From: Thalassotalea insulae
GTDB lineage: Bacteria; Pseudomonadota; Gammaproteobacteria; Enterobacterales; Alteromonadaceae
Assembly: GCF_030161395.1 (NCBI RefSeq)
Contig: NZ_BSST01000001.1
Coordinates: 2,542,001 to 2,606,000, forward strand
Length of the DNA stretch: 64,000 nucleotides
Direction of reading: 5' to 3'
Shown: piece after piece, positions 43,442 through 50,828 of the stretch
Layout: every line of letters starts with the position of its first letter
Numbering within the stretch: position 1 is the first letter of the stretch
Program-made: the position numbers and the translations under genes
The notes under the pieces: model-generated
Database searches by the model: none
What the model was told of the DNA's origin: nothing
What the model saw: only the letters and a program-made list of their open reading frames with translations

Positions 43442-44380
43442 ATGGAAAAAGCGCTTGAAATAACAGGCTTGAAAAAAATCTATAAAGGAGGCTTTCAAGC
43501 GTTAAAGGGGATTGATTTATCGGTTAAACAAGGGGATTTCTTCGCCTTGCTTGGTCCTAATGGGGCGGGTAAATCGACCACTATCGGCGTGATCACCTCG
43601 TTAGTCAATAAAACACAAGGGCAAGTTAAAGTGTTTGGTCATGATATTGATGAAGAGCTTGAAACAGCGAAGAGTTTTATTGGTTTAGTGCCTCAGGAAT
43701 TTAACTTTAATATGTTTGAGTCGTTGATCAAAATTCTGGTCAATCAGGCTGGCTATTATGGCGTAGAACGCTCGTTAGCTCACGAGCGTGCAGAAAAGTA
43801 CTTAAAACAATTAGATTTGTGGGACAAGCGCGATGATGCTGCCCGCAACTTGTCAGGCGGCATGAAACGTCGGTTAATGATAGCCCGTGCCTTGATGCAT
43901 GAACCTAAAATGTTGATTTTAGATGAACCGACCGCTGGAGTAGACATTGAATTACGTCGCTCAATGTGGGAATTCTTACGTGAGTTAAATAAGCAGGGCA
44001 TAACCATAATTCTCACTACTCATTATCTGGAAGAAGCAGAAATGCTCTGTCGTAATATCGCGATTATCGATTCCGGGGTCATCGTTGAAAACACCGACAT
44101 GAAATCGTTATTAGCCAAATTGGATTTAGAAACTTTTGTGCTGGATTTAAAGCCTGATAGCCCGCAACCATATTTAAATGACTTTTGTTATCGGGTGATC
44201 GATGATCATACCTTGGAAGTTGATGTCAAAAAGTCACAGCGTATTAATGATGTGTTTGTGCAATTGAGCGAACAACAGATCGATGTCCAGAGCATGCGTA
44301 ATAAAAGTAATCGTTTAGAAGAATTGTTTGTTAGTTTAGTCGGCTCAGGGGAACAAGTGGCCGCTCAAGGAGGCCAGTAA
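43442..44380 (+). CDS. yadG: ABC-2 type exporter, ATP-binding subunit (YadG-like)
   Basis: The 312-residue ATPase has Walker A (GPNGAGKSTT), the Q-loop, signature LSGGMKRRLMIARALMHEP, Walker B MLILDEPTAGVD and the H-loop TTHYLEEAE. The start at 43442 fits GAGG eight bases upstream. The next gene is its membrane partner, starting at the base after the stop. In Escherichia coli yadGH also lies near the pan genes, but the substrate is not known. Confidence 0.93.
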   Translation: MEKALEITGLKKIYKGGFQALKGIDLSVKQGDFFALLGPNGAGKSTTIGVITSLVNKTQGQVKVFGHDIDEELETAKSFIGLVPQEFNFNMFESLIKILVNQAGYYGVERSLAHERAEKYLKQLDLWDKRDDAARNLSGGMKRRLMIARALMHEPKMLILDEPTAGVDIELRRSMWEFLRELNKQGITIILTTHYLEEAEMLCRNIAIIDSGVIVENTDMKSLLAKLDLETFVLDLKPDSPQPYLNDFCYRVIDDHTLEVDVKKSQRINDVFVQLSEQQIDVQSMRNKSNRLEELFVSLVGSGEQVAAQGGQ

Positions 44381-45154
44381 ATGTCGTCTGCAAGAAATAT
44401 GATTGCACTAAAGAGTATTCTGCATAAAGAAGTACACCGTTTTATGCGTATTTGGGTACAAACCTTAGTGCCGCCGGCTATTACAATTAGTTTGTATTTT
44501 GTTATTTTTGGCTCATTAATCGGTTCGCGTATCGGTGAAATGGGCGGTTTTGATTATATGGCGTTTATCGTGCCGGGTTTGATCATGATGAGTGTCATTA
44601 CTAACTCATATTCCAATGTTGCTTCGTCATTTTTTAGTGCCAAATGGCAACGTAATGTTGAAGAAATGTTAGTGGCGCCAGTGCCAAACTGGGTCATCGT
44701 CGCAGGTTATGTCGGTGGAGGTATGGCTCGCGGTATTCTTGTTGGCTGTATTGTCACTTTGATCTCGTTGTTTTTTACCGATATTCAAGTACATAATGTT
44801 TGGGTGATTATTTTGACAGTGGCATTAACCTCGGCAACTTTTTCCCTTGGTGGCCTAATTAATGCGATATATGCTGGTAGTTTTGATGATATTTCTATCA
44901 TTCCAACGTTTGTCTTAACACCGTTAACGTACCTTGGTGGGGTGTTTTATTCGATTAGTCTGCTGCCTGAGTTTTGGCAAGGGGTGTCAAAAGTTAACCC
45001 GATTGTTTATATGGTCAATGCATTCCGTTATGGCTTTTTGGGTATTTCAGACGTTGATTTAACCGTGGCGTTTGGCGTACTTGCGATTTTTATTATTACT
45101 TTGTTTACTATCGCGATGACGTTAATCACTAAAGGTATAGGACTAAGAAGCTAA
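44381..45154 (+). CDS. yadH: ABC-2 type exporter, membrane subunit (YadH-like)
   Basis: The 257-residue permease has six membrane helices and the ABC-2 pattern YMAFIVPGLIMMSVITNSYSN, NVEEMLVAPVPNW and LTPLTYLGGVFYSISLLPEFW, followed by NPIVYMVNAFRYGFLG. It begins right after the ATPase stop, and its own stop overlaps the next gene by one base, so all three are one operon. Confidence 0.93.
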   Translation: MSSARNMIALKSILHKEVHRFMRIWVQTLVPPAITISLYFVIFGSLIGSRIGEMGGFDYMAFIVPGLIMMSVITNSYSNVASSFFSAKWQRNVEEMLVAPVPNWVIVAGYVGGGMARGILVGCIVTLISLFFTDIQVHNVWVIILTVALTSATFSLGGLINAIYAGSFDDISIIPTFVLTPLTYLGGVFYSISLLPEFWQGVSKVNPIVYMVNAFRYGFLGISDVDLTVAFGVLAIFIITLFTIAMTLITKGIGLRS

Positions 45155-45837
45155 TGAGCGAAGCGGTTATTGGGGATTCAAAGGCAATAGTGACGAATCA
45201 GCCGGGTATTCACGAAAAATTGGCTGAGATTGTTACTAAGCATCTGAAGCATCCTTCAAAAAAGCCATTTCAGCCGCATACTCTAGAGGCGTTTGAAAAG
45301 GCAAATCAGGCAGTACAGGCGCATGATGGTCCGGTGATTTTAGATTCCTGCTGTGGTGTCGGACAAAGTAGCCGTTTGCTGGCAAAACGTCACCCAGATG
45401 CCTTAGTCATAGGTGTTGATAAATCTGCCCATCGTATTAACCGCAATGATGAGTTGTTGGTTGAACAAACAGAGACTCATGACATAAGTAATTACTTACT
45501 ATTACGTGCGGATTTAAACGATTTTTATCGATTGGTGAAACAAGCAAACTGGCGAATCAGCCAACACTATATTTTATACCCTAACCCTTGGCCAAAAGCT
45601 AAACATGTGCAGCGTCGTTGGCATGGCAGTGCGGTCTTTCCAGAGATCATTAGCTTAGGTGAGCAACTGATTTTACGTAGTAATTGGCGATTATATTTGC
45701 AGGAATTTTTATTTGCCGCTGAGATTGCAAACCGCAGTGGGGAAATTATTGAGGTTAACGACCCACAAGCGTTAACGCCGTTTGAAGCTAAATATCAAGC
45801 CAGCGGTCAACAATGTTTTCAGCTACTAATTCGCTGA
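45154..45837 (+). CDS. TrmB-like SAM-dependent methyltransferase
   Basis: The 227-residue product has a SAM-binding fold (VILDSCCGVGQSSRLLA, VIGVDKSAHRI) and the region YPNPWPKAKHVQRRW that corresponds to the tRNA-binding motif of the m7G46 methyltransferase TrmB. It is longer and diverged at its N-terminus from classical TrmB, so it is likely a paralogue whose substrate may differ. The Asp that is normal before Pro-Trp-Pro is Asn here (PNPWPK versus PDPWPK). It shares the transcript of the ABC exporter genes by a one-base overlap. Confidence 0.8.
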   Translation: MSEAVIGDSKAIVTNQPGIHEKLAEIVTKHLKHPSKKPFQPHTLEAFEKANQAVQAHDGPVILDSCCGVGQSSRLLAKRHPDALVIGVDKSAHRINRNDELLVEQTETHDISNYLLLRADLNDFYRLVKQANWRISQHYILYPNPWPKAKHVQRRWHGSAVFPEIISLGEQLILRSNWRLYLQEFLFAAEIANRSGEIIEVNDPQALTPFEAKYQASGQQCFQLLIR

Positions 45838-46018
45838 TTTGGATCAGAGGCGATTGTTTTACTAATTAAGTGGTGATTTTTACTAAACATTAGTGCATTT
45901 ATTGCTTACTGATTAAGTGAAATTAACTGATGTTTATTTAAAATCCATATTAAACAAATAGTTACATTTTTGGTCTAAAAGTTGATTAACTCTCTTTATT
46001 TAGCGAGGAGAGTTCAAA

Positions 46019-46117
46019 ATGACTAACAACATTAAAAAGAATGTACTTATGATGGCATTGAGTAGCTTAGCGATTGTAGAATTAGGTCTTGTGTATTTGG
46101 CAACTTTGGTAGCGTAA
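46019..46117 (+). CDS. Small single-pass membrane peptide (32 aa)
   Basis: The sequence GCGAGGAGAG stands seven bases before an ATG that opens a 32-codon frame: MTNNIKKNVLMM, followed by a single hydrophobic helix (LSSLAIVELGLVYLATLVA). The short basic head and the hydrophobic tail suggest a small inner-membrane peptide. I do not recognise it. It stands alone in the 403-base space between the methyltransferase and panP. The ribosome binding site is one of the strongest in the window, which argues for translation. Confidence 0.55.
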   Translation: MTNNIKKNVLMMALSSLAIVELGLVYLATLVA

Positions 46118-46240
46118 CTACTTGCTCTATGTGAGCTGTGGATAAAGAAAAGACAAGACTTTTAGCGTAATTTTTATTAAAGTGCCGCACTTATATTGAA
46201 TATTTTGCTTGCCAAGGCAAGCCAAGAATAGTGATTAAGT

Positions 46241-47872
46241 ATGACGGTAAGTAAACGCGCGGCTAAAGCGACAGAAGAGTCTTTACATCGCATTTTTACC
46301 ATTCCAGAGGCGCCTGATTCAACATTAGGCCGCATTGAGCAAGAAATGTCGCAAAACTTAGCGGGTTTTCTTGGTGCTCATATTGCCGCGAAAGAAATGG
46401 CATTATCAGAGATCGAAAGAGACTTTGCCTGCTCAGAAATTCCTGAACAGCCAACGTTTGTTTCTGAGCATATGCATCACTTGCTTAATAAATTGGTGGC
46501 GCAATCAGTTCATACCTCAAGTCCGAGTTTTATCGGTCATATGACCTCAGCGTTACCTTATTTTATTTTACCGCTATCCAAGTTGATGGTGGGGTTGAAT
46601 CAAAACCTGGTTAAAATAGAGACATCAAAGGCATTTACTCCATTAGAACGCCAGGTGTTAGGTATGATGCATCGGCTGGTATATCGAGATAATGAAGCGT
46701 TTTATCAACAATGGATGCACAGTGCTAATCATTCGCTTGGTGCGTTCTGTTCTGGTGGTACAGTAGCTAACTTAACAGCGCTATGGGTGGCGCGTAACAA
46801 TCTATTGAAAGCGAATGGTGACTTTAAAGGTGTTGCCCGTGAAGGGCTTTATCAGGCGCTGAAACACTATCAGTATGATGGTTTAGCTATTTTAGTCTCA
46901 AGTCGTGGTCATTACTCACTGAAAAAATCTGCAGATGTGCTAGGTATCGGCCAGGACAGTGTAATTGCTATTCCAACCGATGCGAACAATAAAGTTGATT
47001 GTCAGTTATTACGGGCTAAATGTCAGGAATTGACAGAAAAGAATATCCGGGTGTTAAGTATTGTTGGGGTTGCCGGTACTACGGAAACTGGCAATATAGA
47101 TCCTTTGGTAGAGATGGCCGAGATAGCGCAACAATATCAGTGTCACTTTCATGTAGATGCTGCTTGGGGTGGTGCTACTTTGCTATCTGAAAAGCATAGA
47201 TCTTTACTCAAGGGGATAGAACTGGCTGATTCGGTCACTATTGATGCTCATAAACAAATGTATGTACCTATGGGGGCTGGGTTGGTGGTTTTTAAAAACC
47301 CGTCATCAGTTGCTGCAATTGAACATCATGCGGAGTATATTTTACGTAAAGGTTCAAAAGATTTAGGTTCACATACGCTGGAAGGCTCACGCCCTGGTAT
47401 GGCAATGCTGGTATATGCCAGTTTACATGTGATCAGCCGACCAGGTTATGAATTATTAATTAATCAAAGTATCGAAAAAGCGAATTATTTTGCCGACTTG
47501 ATCGATCAACACCCTGATTTTGAATTAGTAACTAAGCCTGAGCTTTGTTTATTAACTTATCGCTATAACCCAGCAGTAGTGCAGTCACTACTAGTCAGCA
47601 GCGATAAAAAGCAACAAGATCAAATCAATGTATTACTGGATAAACTGACTAAATTTGTCCAGAAACGACAACGGGAAAATGGTAAATCTTTTGTTTCTCG
47701 GACACGAATTGAAGTGCAAAAATATCACGGTAGAAAAACACTGGTTTTTCGAGTGGTGTTAGCGAATCCGTTAACTTCTAAAGATATTTTAACGGATATT
47801 CTGGCGGAGCAGATTGAGCTAGCGCAGGAAAGCCGCAATGTCCTTCCTAAACTCATTTCCCTAGCTAGCTAA
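46241..47872 (+). CDS. panP: Pyridoxal-dependent aspartate 1-decarboxylase (PanP)
   Basis: PanP decarboxylates aspartate to beta-alanine, needed for pantothenate and CoA. The 543-residue product is of the PLP group II decarboxylase type: FCSGGTVANLTALWVARN, GVAGTTETGNIDP, FHVDAAWGG and the PLP lysine in IDAHKQMYVPMGAG. The length and these motifs fit the PanP family described in Vibrio and its relatives, where it replaces PanD. The pan genes panC and panB lie 730 bases away on the other strand; no panD is found among the pan genes here. Confidence 0.88.
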   Translation: MTVSKRAAKATEESLHRIFTIPEAPDSTLGRIEQEMSQNLAGFLGAHIAAKEMALSEIERDFACSEIPEQPTFVSEHMHHLLNKLVAQSVHTSSPSFIGHMTSALPYFILPLSKLMVGLNQNLVKIETSKAFTPLERQVLGMMHRLVYRDNEAFYQQWMHSANHSLGAFCSGGTVANLTALWVARNNLLKANGDFKGVAREGLYQALKHYQYDGLAILVSSRGHYSLKKSADVLGIGQDSVIAIPTDANNKVDCQLLRAKCQELTEKNIRVLSIVGVAGTTETGNIDPLVEMAEIAQQYQCHFHVDAAWGGATLLSEKHRSLLKGIELADSVTIDAHKQMYVPMGAGLVVFKNPSSVAAIEHHAEYILRKGSKDLGSHTLEGSRPGMAMLVYASLHVISRPGYELLINQSIEKANYFADLIDQHPDFELVTKPELCLLTYRYNPAVVQSLLVSSDKKQQDQINVLLDKLTKFVQKRQRENGKSFVSRTRIEVQKYHGRKTLVFRVVLANPLTSKDILTDILAEQIELAQESRNVLPKLISLAS

Positions 47873-48059
47873 GGCTGTTAATTTTATCTATTTGACTATA
47901 GAGCTCTTACTGTTTGATAAATAAGTAAAAGCTCTTTTGTTGTCGCTAAATTTTTACAGTTACTAGTTTCTAATCGGAAGCTTTTACTTTCATGTAACTT
48001 TCAAAATGAAAGTTGTTGTGTAATAATTCCTTTGTGGTTACATTTCCGGGAGCCGTACT

Positions 48060-48206
48060 ATGCAGAGTGTAGAGAATAAGATGCCAGAATTTATTGAAGA
48101 AAATAAAAGCGACGAATTGCCAATTGAACAGCAACTCATTGAAGCACAAAAAGAAATTGAAGATTTAAAAAGTCAGCTTATGTGGATGGAACGTTCATAC
48201 GAGTAG
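48060..48206 (+). CDS. Small coiled-coil protein (48 aa), SlyX-like
   Basis: An ATG with GGGAG seven bases upstream opens a 48-codon frame. The second half (EQQLIEAQKEIEDLKSQLMW) has a heptad pattern of a coiled coil, and the first half is acidic. In size and style it resembles SlyX, but the match is not firm. A strong terminator (48223-48251) follows 16 bases after the stop, which argues that it is a real transcript end. Confidence 0.6.
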   Translation: MQSVENKMPEFIEENKSDELPIEQQLIEAQKEIEDLKSQLMWMERSYE

Positions 48207-48222
48207 GCTATCCCCAAAGCAG

Positions 48223-48251
48223 AAAAACCGGAACCCAGTTCCGGTTTTTTT
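48223..48251 (+). terminator. Rho-independent terminator after the coiled-coil gene
   Basis: AAAAACCGGAA-CCCAG-TTCCGGTTTTTT forms a strong stem with a T run. Confidence 0.92.
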
Positions 48252-48505
48252 ATGTATAGGATATGCGGTATAACGCGGGCTCAAGGATGAGCAGGAGCGT
48301 ATATGTATAGGATATGCGGTATAACGCGGGCTCAAGGATGAGCAGGAGCGTATATGTATAGGATATGCGGTATAACGCGGGCTCAAGGATGAGCAGGAGC
48401 GTATATGTATAGGATATGCGGTATAACGCGGGCTCAAGGATGAGCAGAAGCGTATATGTATAGGATATGCGGTATAACGCGGGCTCAAGGATGAGCAGAA
48501 GCGTG
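48251..48505. repeat. Five tandem copies of a 51-bp repeat
   Basis: Units begin at 48251, 48302, 48353, 48404 and 48455. Each contains TATGTATAGGATATGCGG and a GCTCA-AGGA-TGAGC hairpin. Copies 1-3 are identical; copies 4 and 5 share an A for G in the GCAGAAGCG part. The array starts right at a terminator and ends near 48505, followed by a different short repeat (GGTCGAGCGCAGGATG and GGTCGAACGCAGAGTC, at about 48529 and 48563). No spacers exist, so it is not a CRISPR. It fills the region up to the panC stop. Confidence 0.95.
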
Positions 48506-48601
48506 TATATGAATGCAAAGACGTAGGAGGTCGAGCGCAGGATGCCCGAGTCCTAAAATGTCGGTCGAACGCAGAGTCAATGTGTAATTGGCTCTGGATG
48601 A

Positions 48602-49447
48602 TTACAGTTTGACTTGCAGGTTATCGATTAATCGCGCTTTACCACAATGAGCCGCCGCTAAAATAACGAGCTTTTTGTCATCTTCGCTGGCCGGTTGTAA
48701 GGTGCGAGCATGACAAATATGGATGTAATCGGTTTTTAAACCGGCGTTATCGATAAAATTAGCGGCTTTTTTTGCCAGACCAATAAAATCGTTATTATCT
48801 TTGATTTGTTCAGCAAGCCATTGAATATTTTGGCTTAGTGCCGGTGCGATTTTTTTTTCTTCTTCGGTTAAGTAACCATTGCGAGAACTTAACGCTAGGC
48901 CGCTGGCTTCTCTGACGGTTTCCACTGGGATAATTTCAATTGGCATCGACAGATCTTCTACCATGGTTTGGATCACTTGTACTTGCTGATAATCCTTTAA
49001 CCCAAAACAAGCAACATCAGGCTGCACCAGGTTGAATAATTTACACACTACGGTGGCAACACCACGAAAATGTCCAGGACGGCTTTCACCACAATAGCCT
49101 TCAGATACATTAGGCACTTCAACAAAGCTTTGTTTATCTAAGCCTTTTGGATAGATAATTTCTGCTGTTGGTGTGAACAATAAGTCGGTGTTCGCGGCGA
49201 CCAATTTTTGTTGATCATCTGCTAACGTTCTTGGGTAACTATCAATGTCTTCATTTTTACCAAATTGCATCGGGTTAACAAAGATACTGGCGACTACTTT
49301 ATCTGCGTGTTTATGTGCTTCGGTGATTAATGCTATATGCCCAGCGTGTAAATTTCCCATAGTAGGCACGAAAGCAACTGTGAGTCCTTGTTGGTGCCAG
49401 GCTTTGATGGTTTGACGTAACTCTGCTATTTCACTGACTGTTTTCAT
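48602..49447 (-). CDS. panC: Pantothenate synthetase
   Basis: PanC joins pantoate and beta-alanine using ATP to make pantothenate. The 281-residue product has FVPTMGNLHAGHIALI with the HIGH-like site, SIFVNPMQFGKNED, RPGHFRGVATVVCKLFN and the KMSKS-like SSRNGYLTEEE. It follows panB by eight bases and ends at the tandem repeat region. Its beta-alanine substrate is expected from PanP nearby. Confidence 0.98.
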   Translation of the reverse strand: MKTVSEIAELRQTIKAWHQQGLTVAFVPTMGNLHAGHIALITEAHKHADKVVASIFVNPMQFGKNEDIDSYPRTLADDQQKLVAANTDLLFTPTAEIIYPKGLDKQSFVEVPNVSEGYCGESRPGHFRGVATVVCKLFNLVQPDVACFGLKDYQQVQVIQTMVEDLSMPIEIIPVETVREASGLALSSRNGYLTEEEKKIAPALSQNIQWLAEQIKDNNDFIGLAKKAANFIDNAGLKTDYIHICHARTLQPASEDDKKLVILAAAHCGKARLIDNLQVKL

Positions 49448-49455
49448 CTGACTGC

Positions 49456-50250
49456 CTATTTAAAGATATGTTCATCGCCTGGGAAGTTGCCGTTTGTCAC
49501 TTCTGATATGTATAATTCAATTGCCTTTTGTATATCGCCAGTATCGATAAGAAAGTTTCGGGAAAACTTCGGCATATAACTACAAGAGATGCCTAATGCA
49601 TCATGCATTACCAAAATTTGTCCGTCAGTATCTTTGCCAGCACCGATGCCGATAGTCGGGATAGTCAATGCTTGAGAAATGGCTTTTCCAAGCCCTGCGG
49701 GAATACATTCTAATACCAAGAGTTGAGCACCGGCTGCTTCAAGTGCTTTTGCGTGGGCAATCATTTCTTCCGCTTTTGCCTGATCGCGACCTTGCACTTT
49801 AAAACCACCAAAGACATTGACTGATTGCGGCGTTAAACCTAAATGAGCACAAACGGGAATTCCACGTTCTACTAGTCCTCTGATGGTATCTTCAAGCCAC
49901 AGACCTCCTTCAAGTTTCACCATGCTGGCACCTGCTTGCATTAGCTTAGCCGCGTTAGTGAATGCTTGCTCTTTGGTGGCATAGCTCATAAATGGCATAT
50001 CACTGATAATGAGTGTATTTTCGACGCCCCGCTTAACGCACTGGGTATGATAGGCCATATGATCAATATCAACGGGCAGGGTATCATCTTGTCCTTGCAA
50101 CACCATGCCTAAAGAATCACCAATTAAAATAGCGTGAATGCCAGCCTGATCAAATATTTTAGCAAAGCTTGCATCGTATGCGGTGATGGTTGAAATTTTT
50201 TCACCTTGCAGCTTCATTTTTTGTAAGGTTGCTGTGGTAACTTTTGCCAT
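49456..50250 (-). CDS. panB: 3-methyl-2-oxobutanoate hydroxymethyltransferase
   Basis: PanB makes ketopantoate from 2-oxoisovalerate with methylene-tetrahydrofolate. The 264-residue product has ITAYDASFAKIFDQAG, ILIGDSLGMVLQG with the metal-binding Asp, SMVKLEGG and GLTPQSVNVFGGFKVQG plus IGIGAGKDTDGQILVMHD. It is at the start of the panB-panC pair, separated from folK by 86 bases. Confidence 0.98.
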   Translation of the reverse strand: MAKVTTATLQKMKLQGEKISTITAYDASFAKIFDQAGIHAILIGDSLGMVLQGQDDTLPVDIDHMAYHTQCVKRGVENTLIISDMPFMSYATKEQAFTNAAKLMQAGASMVKLEGGLWLEDTIRGLVERGIPVCAHLGLTPQSVNVFGGFKVQGRDQAKAEEMIAHAKALEAAGAQLLVLECIPAGLGKAISQALTIPTIGIGAGKDTDGQILVMHDALGISCSYMPKFSRNFLIDTGDIQKAIELYISEVTNGNFPGDEHIFK

Positions 50251-50336
50251 GCGAGTTCCATTATGTAAACAGGGAGGTTATTTTTATTGTTTGTCCCAAA
50301 TAAGCTAAGTGCTCTATTCTAGCGTATTTCTAGTTG

Positions 50337-50828
50337 TTAGCTCAATTGGCTGTGTATCTTTAGTCCGTTTGATGGAATAGCTTTAGCGAGTTTACTAACG
50401 CTATCGCCATCTGGTAGCAATAGCCCGTCAGCTATTTCTGCTAACGGCAGCAGGACAAATTCCCGCTCTTTTAAGCCATAATGTGGCACAGTTAATCGCT
50501 CATTTTTGATTACTTGATTGTCAAATAGCAGGATATCAATATCTAGCACTCGTGCGCCCCAACGTTCATCTTTACGCACTCGTCCAGCTTTTTGTTCTAT
50601 CGTTTGTAGTTGATCTAATAGTTCAAGCGGTGCAAGTTCAGTTTCCAGGGCAAGCACTGCATTCATATAATCTGGCTGATCTTGCGGCCCCATCGGGCGA
50701 CTATGATAGAGCGACGATAGCTGAGTTATTTTGCTTTGCACAATGCCTTGAATGGCAATCACAGCTTGTCTGATTTGTTGTTCGGGATCAGCAAGGTTAC
50801 TTCCTAATCCGATATAGGCAATACTCAT
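50337..50828 (-). CDS. folK: 2-amino-4-hydroxy-6-hydroxymethyldihydropteridine pyrophosphokinase
   Basis: FolK transfers pyrophosphate from ATP to the pterin in folate synthesis. The 163-residue product has the family motifs IGLGSNLADPEQQI, the substrate loop around QPDYMNAVLALET, the catalytic RWGARVLDIDILLFD and VPHYGLKEREFVLLPLAEI. Its ATG overlaps the pcnB stop by four bases. FolK-PanB adjacency is common. Confidence 0.97.
   Translation of the reverse strand: MSIAYIGLGSNLADPEQQIRQAVIAIQGIVQSKITQLSSLYHSRPMGPQDQPDYMNAVLALETELAPLELLDQLQTIEQKAGRVRKDERWGARVLDIDILLFDNQVIKNERLTVPHYGLKEREFVLLPLAEIADGLLLPDGDSVSKLAKAIPSNGLKIHSQLS

Noticed and set aside
47995..48014. Inverted repeat AACTTTC/GAAAGTT as a riboswitch or terminator
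   Set aside because: The stem is only seven base pairs with no T run and shows no known riboswitch core.
48251..48505. CRISPR array
   Set aside because: The copies follow each other without unique spacers and no cas genes are near.
48195..48518. A 107-codon minus-strand frame with 17-residue repeats
   Set aside because: It is a by-product of the 51-bp array (51 is divisible by three). It has no ribosome binding site and crosses a terminator.
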